NCBI GenBank assembly: GCA_016183145.1
Contig: JACPFE010000550.1
Coordinates: 1-12,853 of the forward strand
Length of the DNA stretch: 12,853 bases
Direction: 5' to 3'
From: Deltaproteobacteria bacterium
Lineage (GTDB): Bacteria > Desulfobacterota > Binatia > UBA9968
Part shown: positions 1 through 6,218 of the stretch, one piece after another
Position numbering within the stretch: position 1 is the first letter of the stretch
How the letters are laid out: each line of letters opens with the position of its first letter
Notes under the pieces: generated by a model
Told to the model about the DNA's origin: nothing
Seen by the model: the letters and a program-made list of their open reading frames with translations, nothing else
Databases searched by the model: none
Position numbers and translations under genes: made by a program

Positions 1-1458
1 CGATTTCGCGACATCACCCGTCTCGTCGAACATCTTGGTGTTGATCCAGCCGACCACCTGCCCGCCGCCGCTGGTCCACAGCGTGTCGTTGGCGTCGTAG
101 CCGAACTGCAAATGATGCGTCCCGAAGCAGGTATCGACGAAGGTGTACTGGTGCGTCTTGGGATCGAAGTACGTCAGTTGACGATTGGTTGCGTTCAAAG
201 GGAAGAGCTTGGCCGAAGGATGATCGGAGCCTTTCTTGCAAAAGGCGGGATTGTCGGCGTCACGAAACCTCGCAGCGAACCACACCCGTCCCTTGCGGTC
301 GAACATGCCGTTGTGATTGTTCGCCTTGCTGTCCCAGATCTTCTCGCTGCCCCAGTAGGGCGAAGGCTTCATCAACTTGTCGCTGGCCGCATGGCCCGGG
401 CCCAGCGCTTCTTTCGTGCCGGGGTCGCGTATCGGCGCGAGCATGTTCGTAACGGTGTGGGTTTTCGGGTCGAGCACCGGAATGATGTCGGTGCTGTATT
501 CGGTCGATCCGTAAAGCGGGCCATAGGCGTTGACGGTGGGGTAGCGCCGGTCCGAGGCGATCAGGTCGTGAAGGTAATGCTTGTCGTCGAGCCAATCCCA
601 GGTGGTAACGACAATGTTGCGCTCGACCCCTTGCGGCCGAGAGGGCTTTGCGTGGGGCAGTTCGCCCTTGGCGATCCGGTCCGTCCAATCCGCAAGGTAC
701 TTGATGGGGCCTCCGCCGAGATCCTTGACGAGCGCATCGGACATTCTCTGACCAGACTGACCTGACTGGATCCGGCGGGACCAGGCTTCTTCGGGAGTGG
801 CGAACTTACCGAGGGGGTAGGGCACGCTTTTCGGGAAAGTGCGCGTGGAAAGTTGACCCATCTGGTGGCAACCAACGCAGCTTCTGTTTTTCATATGCGT
901 AAGCCACTCGCCCTGGGTCACCTTTGCGGGAATATTTCCCTTGCCGCCGAACTCGCTCTTGTCCGGAATCTTCATCATCGAATACCAGTAGATCCCCGGA
1001 TAGTATTGCGCCGCGGCGGCCTCGTTCGGCGCCACCACCGCTTTGAGATTCACAATCTTACCCGGCGTCGCTTTAACCTTCGGCGAATCGACCAGTCCGT
1101 AACCTCGTACCCAAAGGCTGTAGCTCGCTTTGGGCAGATCGGGCACGACGTAGCGCCCCTGATCGTCGGTCACGACCATCTTGGCGTAGCGAGTCGCTAG
1201 ATCGCGAGTCTCGGCGATCACCCAAACGCCGGCTTCCGACCCTTTCGTGCTGCTGACCACGCCGCCGATATCGTCTTTGTCGATGCCCCAGACACCCGCC
1301 TCGGGGCCCTTCGTGCTGCTGACCACGCCGCCGATATCGTCTTTGTCGATGCTAACCGCTGCCTTTTGCTGGCTTCCCAGCTCCATTGGATAAGCAGCCA
1401 GAAACGCGGCGATGCCGACTGCCACAATGCCTAGGTACAACAGCTTTGTCGTCTTCAT
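1..1458 (-). CDS. Secreted carboxypeptidase-regulatory/cytochrome c-type protein, partial (C-terminus beyond left edge)
   Basis: Seen: an open frame of 486 codons starts at ATG 1456-1458 and reaches base 1 without a stop, so the gene is cut by the window edge. The start MKTTKLLYLGIVAVGIAAFL looks like a signal peptide, so the protein is probably exported. Residues about 36-145 resemble a carboxypeptidase-regulatory-like beta-sandwich (GGVVSS..GPEAGVWVIAET...TDDQGRYVVPDLP...WVRGYGL). A single haem c motif C194-V-G-C197-H198 lies at 865-879. After it comes a long Trp/Gly/Asp-rich region with strand-like blocks (VVTTWDW, VLDPKTHTVTNML, FDRKGRVWFAARF, YFDPKTHQYTFVDTC, GYDANDTLWTSGGGQVVGW), which suggests a beta-propeller. 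Residues 36-57 are tandemly duplicated as 58-79. Known: proteins with this order are usually annotated only as carboxypeptidase regulatory-like domain proteins. The substrate is unknown; a periplasmic electron-transfer or dehydrogenase-like role is an inference. The frame and architecture are sure, the function is not. Confidence 0.85.
   Translation of the reverse strand, partial: MKTTKLLYLGIVAVGIAAFLAAYPMELGSQQKAAVSIDKDDIGGVVSSTKGPEAGVWGIDKDDIGGVVSSTKGSEAGVWVIAETRDLATRYAKMVVTDDQGRYVVPDLPKASYSLWVRGYGLVDSPKVKATPGKIVNLKAVVAPNEAAAAQYYPGIYWYSMMKIPDKSEFGGKGNIPAKVTQGEWLTHMKNRSCVGCHQMGQLSTRTFPKSVPYPLGKFATPEEAWSRRIQSGQSGQRMSDALVKDLGGGPIKYLADWTDRIAKGELPHAKPSRPQGVERNIVVTTWDWLDDKHYLHDLIASDRRYPTVNAYGPLYGSTEYSTDIIPVLDPKTHTVTNMLAPIRDPGTKEALGPGHAASDKLMKPSPYWGSEKIWDSKANNHNGMFDRKGRVWFAARFRDADNPAFCKKGSDHPSAKLFPLNATNRQLTYFDPKTHQYTFVDTCFGTHHLQFGYDANDTLWTSGGGQVVGWINTKMFDETGDVAKS
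1222..1353 (-). repeat. 66-bp in-frame tandem duplication inside the carboxypeptidase-regulatory gene
   Basis: Two adjacent 66-bp units (1288-1353 and 1222-1287) encode 22-residue copies that differ only at the first residue, at Pro/Ser (KGPEAGVW versus KGSEAGVW) and at the residue after the final Trp. Bases 1244-1286 and 1310-1352 are identical over 43 bp; the remainder differ at scattered positions. The duplication keeps the reading frame and repeats the first strands of the regulatory-like domain. Confidence 0.9.
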
Positions 1459-1542
1459 ATCGGGCTTCTTTCATCTCCCGTTTCTGCAGAGAGATTATGC
1501 GATCGCCATATGTGATGTCAACGCGCACGAGGCACACGGTCC

Positions 1543-1606
1543 TTGTAGGGGCAAGGCCTGCGTGCCTGCCCTGTCTTTGGGCGACCACACAGGGTCGCCC
1601 CTACAA
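1543..1606. repeat. Palindromic REP-like intergenic repeat (TTGTAGGGGC family)
   Basis: The ends form a perfect 10-bp inverted repeat, TTGTAGGGGC (1543-1552) against GCCCCTACAA (1597-1606). A nested perfect hairpin GGGCGACC (1579-1586) and GGTCGCCC (1593-1600) has a 6-nt loop. A second element with the same GTAGGGGC...GCCCCTAC ends lies at 11426-11508, so this is a dispersed family rather than a gene-specific signal. It sits in the 181-bp spacer between the aminotransferase stop and the start of the leftmost gene. It has no T-run in the position expected of an intrinsic terminator. Confidence 0.75.
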
Positions 1607-1639
1607 ATTCTCAAAAAAATGCGCCCTTACCTTGACTGC

Positions 1640-2785
1640 TCATGAATTCACTACGCGCTTCACGATAGACGCGATCCGTTCCACGTGATCGAAGCTCACG
1701 TCAGGCTCACAAGGGAGTTCGATTAGATCCTCCCAGACGCTTTCCGCCTGCGATAGGGTGTCGCGGACCCATTTCTGATGCGGAGGGATTAGGTGGATTG
1801 GCACATAGCTACCTTGAATTTCGTAACGCGCGTTGCCCAAGACCTCAATGATCTCTGAAGCCGAGTCCTCACCGCGACGCTTGGGCAAGACTCGAACCAC
1901 CTGCGTTAGGCAAGCGGAGCCGCGCTGGTGCGGCATGAGCGTCAAACGCTCCTCGGTTCTGAGCAACTCTCGATACGCGGCGACACGCTCGCGGCGCACG
2001 GCGACGTTTTTGCGCAGCGTTTGCATGAGACTTAAAGCGACCGCCGCGTTGAGGTTGGCCATGGTTTCTTTCCGGTAAGGTGCCGGCGGCTCACCGGGAC
2101 CGGCGGCGTTCAGACGGGACAACAGCGGCAGCGTCCAGCGGCGCCAGAGCATAGAAAAAAGCAGCGCTCTCGGACGCTCGATATTCACTCCGCGCTTGAG
2201 GATTTCCTTGTCCCGGAAAACAACCACGCCGCCACCGAGACCGGCGCAAACCTTTTCGCTACCGAAACTAAGGATGCCCGCGTCACCGAAGCTGCCGACA
2301 GGCTGCCCGTCGATGGTCGCGCCTAACGCCTGGGCGGCATCATCGATCACGCGAATGTTTTTGCCACGGGCAAGGTCGATGATCGCGCCGATATCGGCCG
2401 GGTTGCCGAAAAGATGCGGCACAATGACCGCTTTGGTTTTCTTCGTCAGCGCCGCGTCTACCGTCTCCACTGTGATGTTAAGTTCCGCGCCGACATCGGC
2501 GAACACGGGCACGGCGCCAACGGCGAGCACCGGTGGCACCACGGCCGTGCAACAGAAAGTGGGAATGACGACTTCATCGCCTTGCCCGACGCCGCACGCC
2601 CGCAAGGCGATTTCGAGGGCCAAGCTTCCCGAACCGCAAAGCACGGCTTCTTCGACGCCGAGGGTTTCGATCACCAGGGATTGGATCTGGTTAAGATCGG
2701 GCCCGGTGACGACGCGGCCGGTTAAAACCGAGCGAAGGATTCCTCGATAAGTCGCGCCGCTCCAATAGGGCACGGCGAGAGGCAC
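1640..2785 (-). CDS. DegT/DnrJ/EryC1/StrS-family PLP-dependent aminotransferase
   Basis: Predicted sugar aminotransferase or dehydratase-type PLP enzyme of fold type I. Seen: an N-terminal block PLAVPYWSGATYRGILRSVL typical of the family; CGSGSLALEIAL; GDEVVIPTFCCTAVVPPVL; VIDDAAQALGA, whose Asp should pair with the PLP pyridine nitrogen (about residues 148-149); and FGSEKVCAGLGGGVV, where K178 is the expected Schiff-base lysine. I choose the GTG at 2783-2785 (381 residues, normal for the family). The frame stays open up to an ATG at 2941, but those 52 extra codons translate intergenic heptad and GGATGAAGG repeats and would overlap the nitroreductase stop. No strong ribosome site supports the GTG, and another GTG at 2771-2773 is possible. 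Known: relatives modify nucleotide sugars. No other sugar gene is nearby, so the substrate is open. Family assignment is firm; the start is uncertain. Confidence 0.88.
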   Translation of the reverse strand: MPLAVPYWSGATYRGILRSVLTGRVVTGPDLNQIQSLVIETLGVEEAVLCGSGSLALEIALRACGVGQGDEVVIPTFCCTAVVPPVLAVGAVPVFADVGAELNITVETVDAALTKKTKAVIVPHLFGNPADIGAIIDLARGKNIRVIDDAAQALGATIDGQPVGSFGDAGILSFGSEKVCAGLGGGVVVFRDKEILKRGVNIERPRALLFSMLWRRWTLPLLSRLNAAGPGEPPAPYRKETMANLNAAVALSLMQTLRKNVAVRRERVAAYRELLRTEERLTLMPHQRGSACLTQVVRVLPKRRGEDSASEIIEVLGNARYEIQGSYVPIHLIPPHQKWVRDTLSQAESVWEDLIELPCEPDVSFDHVERIASIVKRVVNS

Positions 2786-2790
2786 GCGAG

Positions 2791-2866
2791 GAAAGGATGA
2801 AGGATGAAGGCGGAAGGATAAACGAAGATCGAGGATCGAGGATCGAGAATGGAGGATAGAGGATGG
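2791..2866 (+). repeat. GGATGAAGG repeat and tandem GAGGATC heptads
   Basis: Within the 140-bp spacer (2786-2925) two low-complexity blocks follow one another. The first (about 2791-2820) is built from GGATGAAGG units ending in AAGGCGGAAGGAT (2807-2819). The second (2824-2865) is six 7-nt units with consensus GAGGATC (GAAGATC, GAGGATC twice, GAGAATG, GAGGATA, GAGGATG). An inverted relative, ATCCTTCCGC, lies at 2907-2916, and a direct copy of AAGGCGGAAGGAT occurs at 9395-9407. These look like dispersed short repeats, not coding sequence, although one minus frame stays open through them. Confidence 0.7.
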
Positions 2867-2925
2867 CTCGCGAAATGGCACCGAAGATCGTTTTATTTCA
2901 TCCCTCATCCTTCCGCATTTCTCCC

Positions 2926-3573
2926 CTACCCCTTCGGCCACGCCTTTATCCAGGACTCGTCGCGCATTTTCTTAGGTTCATAGGATTCGTAGTGCGTGAA
3001 GTCGGAGATTTTTCTGCGCGGCTTGGCGCCCGGCCAGAAGCGGGCGCGGCCGATGGGCACGACCCAGAGCAGGCGGATCGGCTGCGGCACCCGGAAAAGT
3101 TCTCTCAGCTCGGCCTCGACCTCCTCGCGCACCGAGACCCAGACGGTGCCGAACCCCAGGCTCGCCGCAACGAGCATCATCTGCTCCACCGCACTGGCCA
3201 CGCTCGCTTGAAAGAGTTTTTCCCGGTCGGCGGGCCGGCGCGTGGTGAGATAAACCATCTGCGTCCGGGGATCGGCGCAAACCAGAACGAGAACGGATGC
3301 GTCGCCGACGTAGTACTTGCTCAACCCCTTGTAGTTGACCGGGTCCTCGCGCTTGCGCTGCTGCCACTCGTGGTAAAAAATCTCGCGGCAGCGTTTCATC
3401 TTTTCTTTGTCGCGGGTCACGACGAACTCCCACGGCTGCGTGTTGGCGCCCGACGGCGCCCAGCGCGCCGCCTCGAGGATCGCGGTGAGCTGCTTGTCGC
3501 TTACCTTGCCCGCCTTGTAGACCCTGACGCTCCGCCGCTTCTTGATAACCTGCAAGAGAGCCGCGCTGTTCAT
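2926..3573 (-). CDS. Nitroreductase-family FMN oxidoreductase
   Basis: A 215-residue flavoprotein predicted to reduce nitro, quinone or similar substrates with NAD(P)H in the cytoplasm. Seen: the N-terminal FMN-phosphate motif RRSVRVY (residues 13-19), then EAARWAPSGANTQPWEFVV (about 34-52), which is the family's second FMN-binding block. Further on are ASVASAVEQMMLVAASLGFGTVWV and a GRARFWPGAKPRRKISDF tail, the usual helix and C-terminal arm. The length is normal. ATG 3571-3573 is preceded by a strong ribosome site (GGAGGAGG, about 7 nt upstream). It lies 250 bp after the OsmC selenoprotein on the same strand, so it may be a separate transcription unit. The true substrate cannot be read from sequence. 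The family assignment is confident. Confidence 0.92.
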   Translation of the reverse strand: MNSAALLQVIKKRRSVRVYKAGKVSDKQLTAILEAARWAPSGANTQPWEFVVTRDKEKMKRCREIFYHEWQQRKREDPVNYKGLSKYYVGDASVLVLVCADPRTQMVYLTTRRPADREKLFQASVASAVEQMMLVAASLGFGTVWVSVREEVEAELRELFRVPQPIRLLWVVPIGRARFWPGAKPRRKISDFTHYESYEPKKMRDESWIKAWPKG

Positions 3574-3823
3574 AGCGTCCTCCTCCGGACAGAGGTAAAT
3601 TTCATAGTCCGTCCCTCACCGTTACTACTTCTACGACGGAAGTGCGGTGGCGAGCAAGACCTCGCAAGCTGATCGGTGAAAGTGAATCGTCAATGAACGC
3701 CCGAGGAGAGCAGAAGCTCTGAGGACGTAGGAATCCGCGTTCGATTAAGATCAAGCGCCGACGATCGCCCTTATCTTGGCTCGGGCTGAGCGGAATGCTC
3801 GCCGCAAGCTGAACGTTTCGGAT
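3574..3823. other. 250-bp spacer, no gene recognised
   Basis: This is the longest non-coding stretch. Both strands were read. There is no convincing ORF with a ribosome site other than the nitroreductase leader (GGAGGAGG near 3581-3588), and no clear intrinsic terminator for the upstream cluster. A short perfect hairpin AGAGC-AGAA-GCTCT occurs near 3706-3719 but has no T-run. The spacer presumably holds the nitroreductase promoter, which I cannot pinpoint. Confidence 0.5.
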
Positions 3824-4369
3824 TCACGGAGCGGCAATCTCCTGACCGTTGTGAATCAGCTTTCCGGCAACCGGAACCGGGTTTTTCAAGGAGTTGATCG
3901 TGTGGCAACCTTTTTCGATCAGGCCTAACATTTCTTGGACCTTTTCCGACGGCGCCGGACTCTGAATCTTGAAAACGTAAGTAAGATCATTGCACCCGGG
4001 CGACACGTCTTCGAGCAGCAGCTTGCCGCGGGTGTCGTAGGTCATGCGAATGTCCATCTCCGCGTCTTCGATCTCGATGTCCAGTTGTGACGCGTACCGC
4101 GTCAATTGGCTGAACATTCAAAAGCCCGTGGCCGCGACAAAGTATTGCAGCGGCGACGGCGCCTTGCCTCCGCCTTTGCGCGACTTCGCCTCATCGCACT
4201 GGATGGTGTATTCGCCGATGCGGGCCTCTTTCAATTGGCCCTCGATGAGGCGGATCACGGCCCGCGTGGTTGTCGTATGTCCTTCCGGGCCTCGCTTCGC
4301 TGCTTCTTGCTGCTCCTTGTGCACTTGCCGAAAAACTTCTCGATCGATTTTACCTGAGGTCGTGCTCAT
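3824..4369 (-). CDS. OsmC-like selenoprotein (in-frame UGA = Sec84)
   Basis: An OsmC/Ohr-superfamily thiol-dependent hydroperoxidase-type protein, 181 residues if UGA is read through. Seen: ATG 4367-4369 follows a strong site (GGAGGGG about 4372-4378). The first 83 codons end in APSPLQYFVAATGF, then TGA at 4118-4120, then MFSQLTRYASQLDIEIEDAEMDIRMTYD in the same frame without any gap. In Cys relatives the block reads like GFCMFSQL, so the TGA replaces the peroxidatic cysteine of the central helix. The probable resolving cysteine C155 (EKGCHTINSL) is present. A 7-bp hairpin follows the TGA at the correct distance (separate entry). Known: OsmC-like proteins are among families in which selenocysteine has been reported. 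Inference: a Sec-containing peroxidase or thiol-peroxide reductase, last gene of the redox cluster. Alternative: a pseudogene or a sequencing error TGC/TGT to TGA; the same pattern in two neighbours argues against both. Confidence 0.88.
4088..4104 (-). promoter_or_regulatory. Candidate bacterial SECIS hairpin of the OsmC selenoprotein
   Basis: In the mRNA, 13 nt after the UGA (4118-4120), the 7-nt arm UGACGCG (4104-4098) pairs perfectly with CGCGUCA (4094-4088) around the loop GUA (4097-4095). The loop begins 21 nt after the UGA and starts with G, within the known range for bacterial SECIS elements, which SelB recognises inside the coding region just after the UGA. A lower CCA/UGG pairing across an internal loop may extend it. 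Confidence 0.78.
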
Positions 4370-4417
4370 AGCCCCTCCATATTTAATCGGACCTCGAACT
4401 CAAACAATTAAATTTTC

Positions 4418-4969
4418 TCATCCAAGAAAATCATGCCCTTTGATACCCGTGGCGTCGGCCATGCGGTCATTGAAATTGTAGAGGCAGATTACATAGACGA
4501 TGTCCAAAATATCGCGGTCGTCGAAGCCGTGGGAGCGCAGCGCCTTGATATCGTCCTCACTCGCCGTCGACGGCGCAACCGTCAGCTTGACGGCGTAATC
4601 CAACATCGCGCGCTCCGACGGCGGCAAATCCAACTGCGTGTAGTCTTGTTTAATGCCTTCGACCAAAGGGTCGTCGTTCGATTCGGTACGGAGAGCCTCT
4701 CCGTGCGCGGTCATTCAATAGCTGCAGTGATTGGTGGCCGACACCACCGTAGCGATCATCTCGCGTTGGCGCCGCGTGATGCGCGATTCACCGCGCATGA
4801 TTTCGACATCGAGAGCGCGCCAGGCGGCGAGCGCATTCGGGTTGAGGCTTTGCACCTGCCGGATCATCGAAACCTTGCCGCGCGCCGCCGAGGGGCCGGA
4901 GCCCGACTCGTAGACTTCCTTGAGTTTGCCGGTGGCTTCAGACGGCGAGATCGTGCGGATATATGGCAT
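4418..4969 (-). CDS. AhpD-like/carboxymuconolactone decarboxylase-family selenoprotein (C82-x-x-Sec85)
   Basis: A peroxidase-related protein of the AhpD-like fold, 183 residues with readthrough. Seen: ATG 4967-4969 has an AAGGAG site (4975-4980) embedded in the end of the upstream small gene. The core IMRGESRITRRQREMIATVVSATNHCSY is followed by TGA (4715-4717) and then MTAHGEAL in frame. The family motif CxxCxxxH thus reads C82-S-Y-U85-x3-H89, with selenocysteine in place of the second cysteine. The C-terminal half (PPSERAMLDYAVKLTVAPSTASEDDIKALRS, DRDILDIVYVICLYNFNDRMAD) is intact and typical. Known: AhpD uses the two cysteines to reduce peroxides or the peroxiredoxin AhpC. A CxxU form should be a faster reductant (inference). 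A SECIS-like hairpin follows. The ATG directly after the TGA makes the second half look like a separate gene, but on its own it would lack half the fold. Confidence 0.9.
4688..4704 (-). promoter_or_regulatory. Candidate bacterial SECIS hairpin of the first AhpD-like selenoprotein
   Basis: Ten nt after the UGA (4715-4717), ACGGAGA (4704-4698) pairs perfectly with UCUCCGU (4694-4688) around the loop GGC (4697-4695). The loop starts 18 nt after the UGA with G at its first two positions, as expected of bacterial SECIS elements. Its geometry is identical (10 nt, 7 bp, 3-nt loop) to that in the second AhpD-like gene. Confidence 0.82.
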
Positions 4970-4971
4970 AA

Positions 4972-5181
4972 CTACTCCTTGAACGAAAGTGCGCTCCGAC
5001 GGGACTCTTTCTCGGACAAGATTTGCCGCGCCGCCTCGATGATCTCATAGCGGTATGCGGCGCGATCGGGGTTAGCACGCAGCAACTCGACGATTTTTCG
5101 CGCTTCCGCTTGCGAGTAGAACAAGCCGACCGCGCTGACGGTGCCGTCGGGAGCGATCTCGTTGACGTAAAGTTTTTCCAT
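4972..5181 (-). CDS. Small conserved-looking protein of unknown function (69 aa)
   Basis: I do not recognise this protein. It starts MEKLYVNEIAPDGTVSAVGLFYSQAEARKIVELL, then RAAYRYEIIEAARQILSEKESRRS. It is short, soluble and predicted mixed alpha/beta, with no cysteine and no membrane segment. ATG 5179-5181 has a GGAGAG site about 9 nt upstream. Its TAG stop lies only 2 nt before the ATG of the AhpD-like selenoprotein, and that gene's ribosome site is inside its last codons, so the two are very likely translationally coupled. A role as a partner or regulator of the selenoprotein is an inference from position alone. Confidence 0.72.
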   Translation of the reverse strand: MEKLYVNEIAPDGTVSAVGLFYSQAEARKIVELLRANPDRAAYRYEIIEAARQILSEKESRRSALSFKE

Positions 5182-5198
5182 TGTGAAACTCTCCGAAC

Positions 5199-5222
5199 TT
5201 GGCGCCTTTGCGCCTTAGCGCG
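5199..5222. repeat. Short 8-nt tandem repeat (TTGGCGCC type)
   Basis: Three successive 8-nt units TTGGCGCC, TTTGCGCC, TTAGCGCG lie between the iron-sulfur protein stop and the small gene's ribosome site. Their CTTTGCGCC-like composition resembles short dispersed intergenic repeats rather than coding or a terminator. Confidence 0.5.
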
Positions 5223-5249
5223 AGAATCCTTTCCGATCCTCGGTTTCCA

Positions 5250-6122
5250 TCAAGATGTCTTCGGCGTCTTGTAACCGACCTGCTTTCGCTGCTTCATGAA
5301 AGCTTTGTAAGTCTCGGGATGAGATTTTACGTTGTAGGGGCACACGTCGACGCACAGATGGCAGTACTCGTTCCGTAGCCGCGAATAGGGATAACACTTT
5401 TCGAGATCGATGAGCCAGCGTTTGATGCCGTGCGTCATCACATGATCCTGAGGAATTGCGTCGCCGGGACAATTGAGCTGGCAAACGTTGCAGTTCATGC
5501 AAAAGTCCTGAACGCCGAACTCGCGCGGCTGGTCTTCGACCAGCGGCAAGTCCGTGGTGACGAAGCCGGGACGAAAGCTGGCGCCGTATTTTTCGTTGAT
5601 CAAACTGCCGTGGCGGCCCAATTCGCCGAAGCCCACCTGATGGAAAATCGGAATCGCCTGCACCTCGCTGCCGCCGTTGTGGTGGGCGCGCGCCGGGTAG
5701 CCCTTGGCGCGAATATACGCCGCCAATTCGTTGGCGATCTCCGTGCACTTGGCGTAAGTCCGCATCGCTTCTTCTTCTACCGCATCGGCCCCTTGCATAA
5801 CCTTCTCGTAATCTTCTGCCACACAGCACGCGATGACGAACTCGTGCGGCACGTCCTCGCCCAGATCGATCATGTGCGGCTGGAGGCGGCAGACGCCGAC
5901 CATGCTGCCGCCGAGTTCGACGGCCTTCGCTTTGATCCGTTGCGTCATGGCCGCAGGATCGTCCACCGGCTTGCGCTCCGGATCGACCGGGCCGTCGCGA
6001 TAGGGCGCAAGCTCAACCCAGCGGCGGCGGTAGGCTTGAATCGTCGGCTTGACGGCGGCGTAATGGGGCGCTTCTGTCAATCCCATCGCGTGCACCATCT
6101 CGGCCAGGACGGGATCGGCCAT
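5250..6122 (-). CDS. Cytoplasmic RdhA/QueG-like corrinoid and 2x[4Fe-4S] protein
   Basis: Related to the catalytic half of reductive dehalogenases and epoxyqueuosine reductase. Seen: a central block IFHQVGFGELGRHGSLINEKYGASFRPGFVTTDLPL matches the cobalamin-domain signature of those families. It is followed by the ferredoxin-like C-terminus CMNCNVCQLNCPGDAI (C208, C211, C214, C218), KCYPY (C243) and CHLCVDVCPYN (C254, C257, C261), enough for two 4Fe-4S clusters. There is no twin-arginine signal peptide, unlike respiratory RdhA, so it should be cytoplasmic. The start is uncertain: I use ATG 6120-6122 (MADPVLAEM, 290 aa); an upstream in-frame ATG at 6153-6155 adds 11 residues. Neither has a strong ribosome site. 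It lies between two selenoprotein genes in the same direction. Inference: a corrinoid-dependent reductase of an organic substrate. The RdhA and QueG assignments cannot be separated by eye, but it is not a standard QueG. Confidence 0.85.
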   Translation of the reverse strand: MADPVLAEMVHAMGLTEAPHYAAVKPTIQAYRRRWVELAPYRDGPVDPERKPVDDPAAMTQRIKAKAVELGGSMVGVCRLQPHMIDLGEDVPHEFVIACCVAEDYEKVMQGADAVEEEAMRTYAKCTEIANELAAYIRAKGYPARAHHNGGSEVQAIPIFHQVGFGELGRHGSLINEKYGASFRPGFVTTDLPLVEDQPREFGVQDFCMNCNVCQLNCPGDAIPQDHVMTHGIKRWLIDLEKCYPYSRLRNEYCHLCVDVCPYNVKSHPETYKAFMKQRKQVGYKTPKTS

Positions 6123-6218
6123 CCCCTGCTCTCGTCTCGGAGTTATTCCGCGCATATCAAAGTCGCCGCCGTCACAAGAGCGTTCTTCGTTCGCTTCATC
6201 CGGCGATTCAGCGCCGGG

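Noticed and set aside
2863..3672. 269-aa plus-strand open frame opposite the nitroreductase
   Set aside because: It is antisense to a clear nitroreductase, has no recognisable domain and has no ribosome site; a GC-rich shadow frame.
3824..4117. Separate OsmC-like gene starting at the ATG right after the TGA
   Set aside because: It lacks the first half of the fold, has no ribosome site of its own, and is in frame with the upstream half across one TGA at the catalytic Cys position. Selenocysteine readthrough explains it better.
4418..4714. Separate 98-aa AhpD-like gene starting right after the TGA
   Set aside because: The active-site cysteine would be in the other piece; the hairpin after the TGA and the paralogue with the same arrangement support a single selenoprotein.
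5220..5252. TGA stop of the RdhA/QueG-like gene as another Sec codon
   Set aside because: The codons after it look like intergenic sequence with no conserved redox motif or clear hairpin, and the protein already has a full C-terminal ferredoxin domain.
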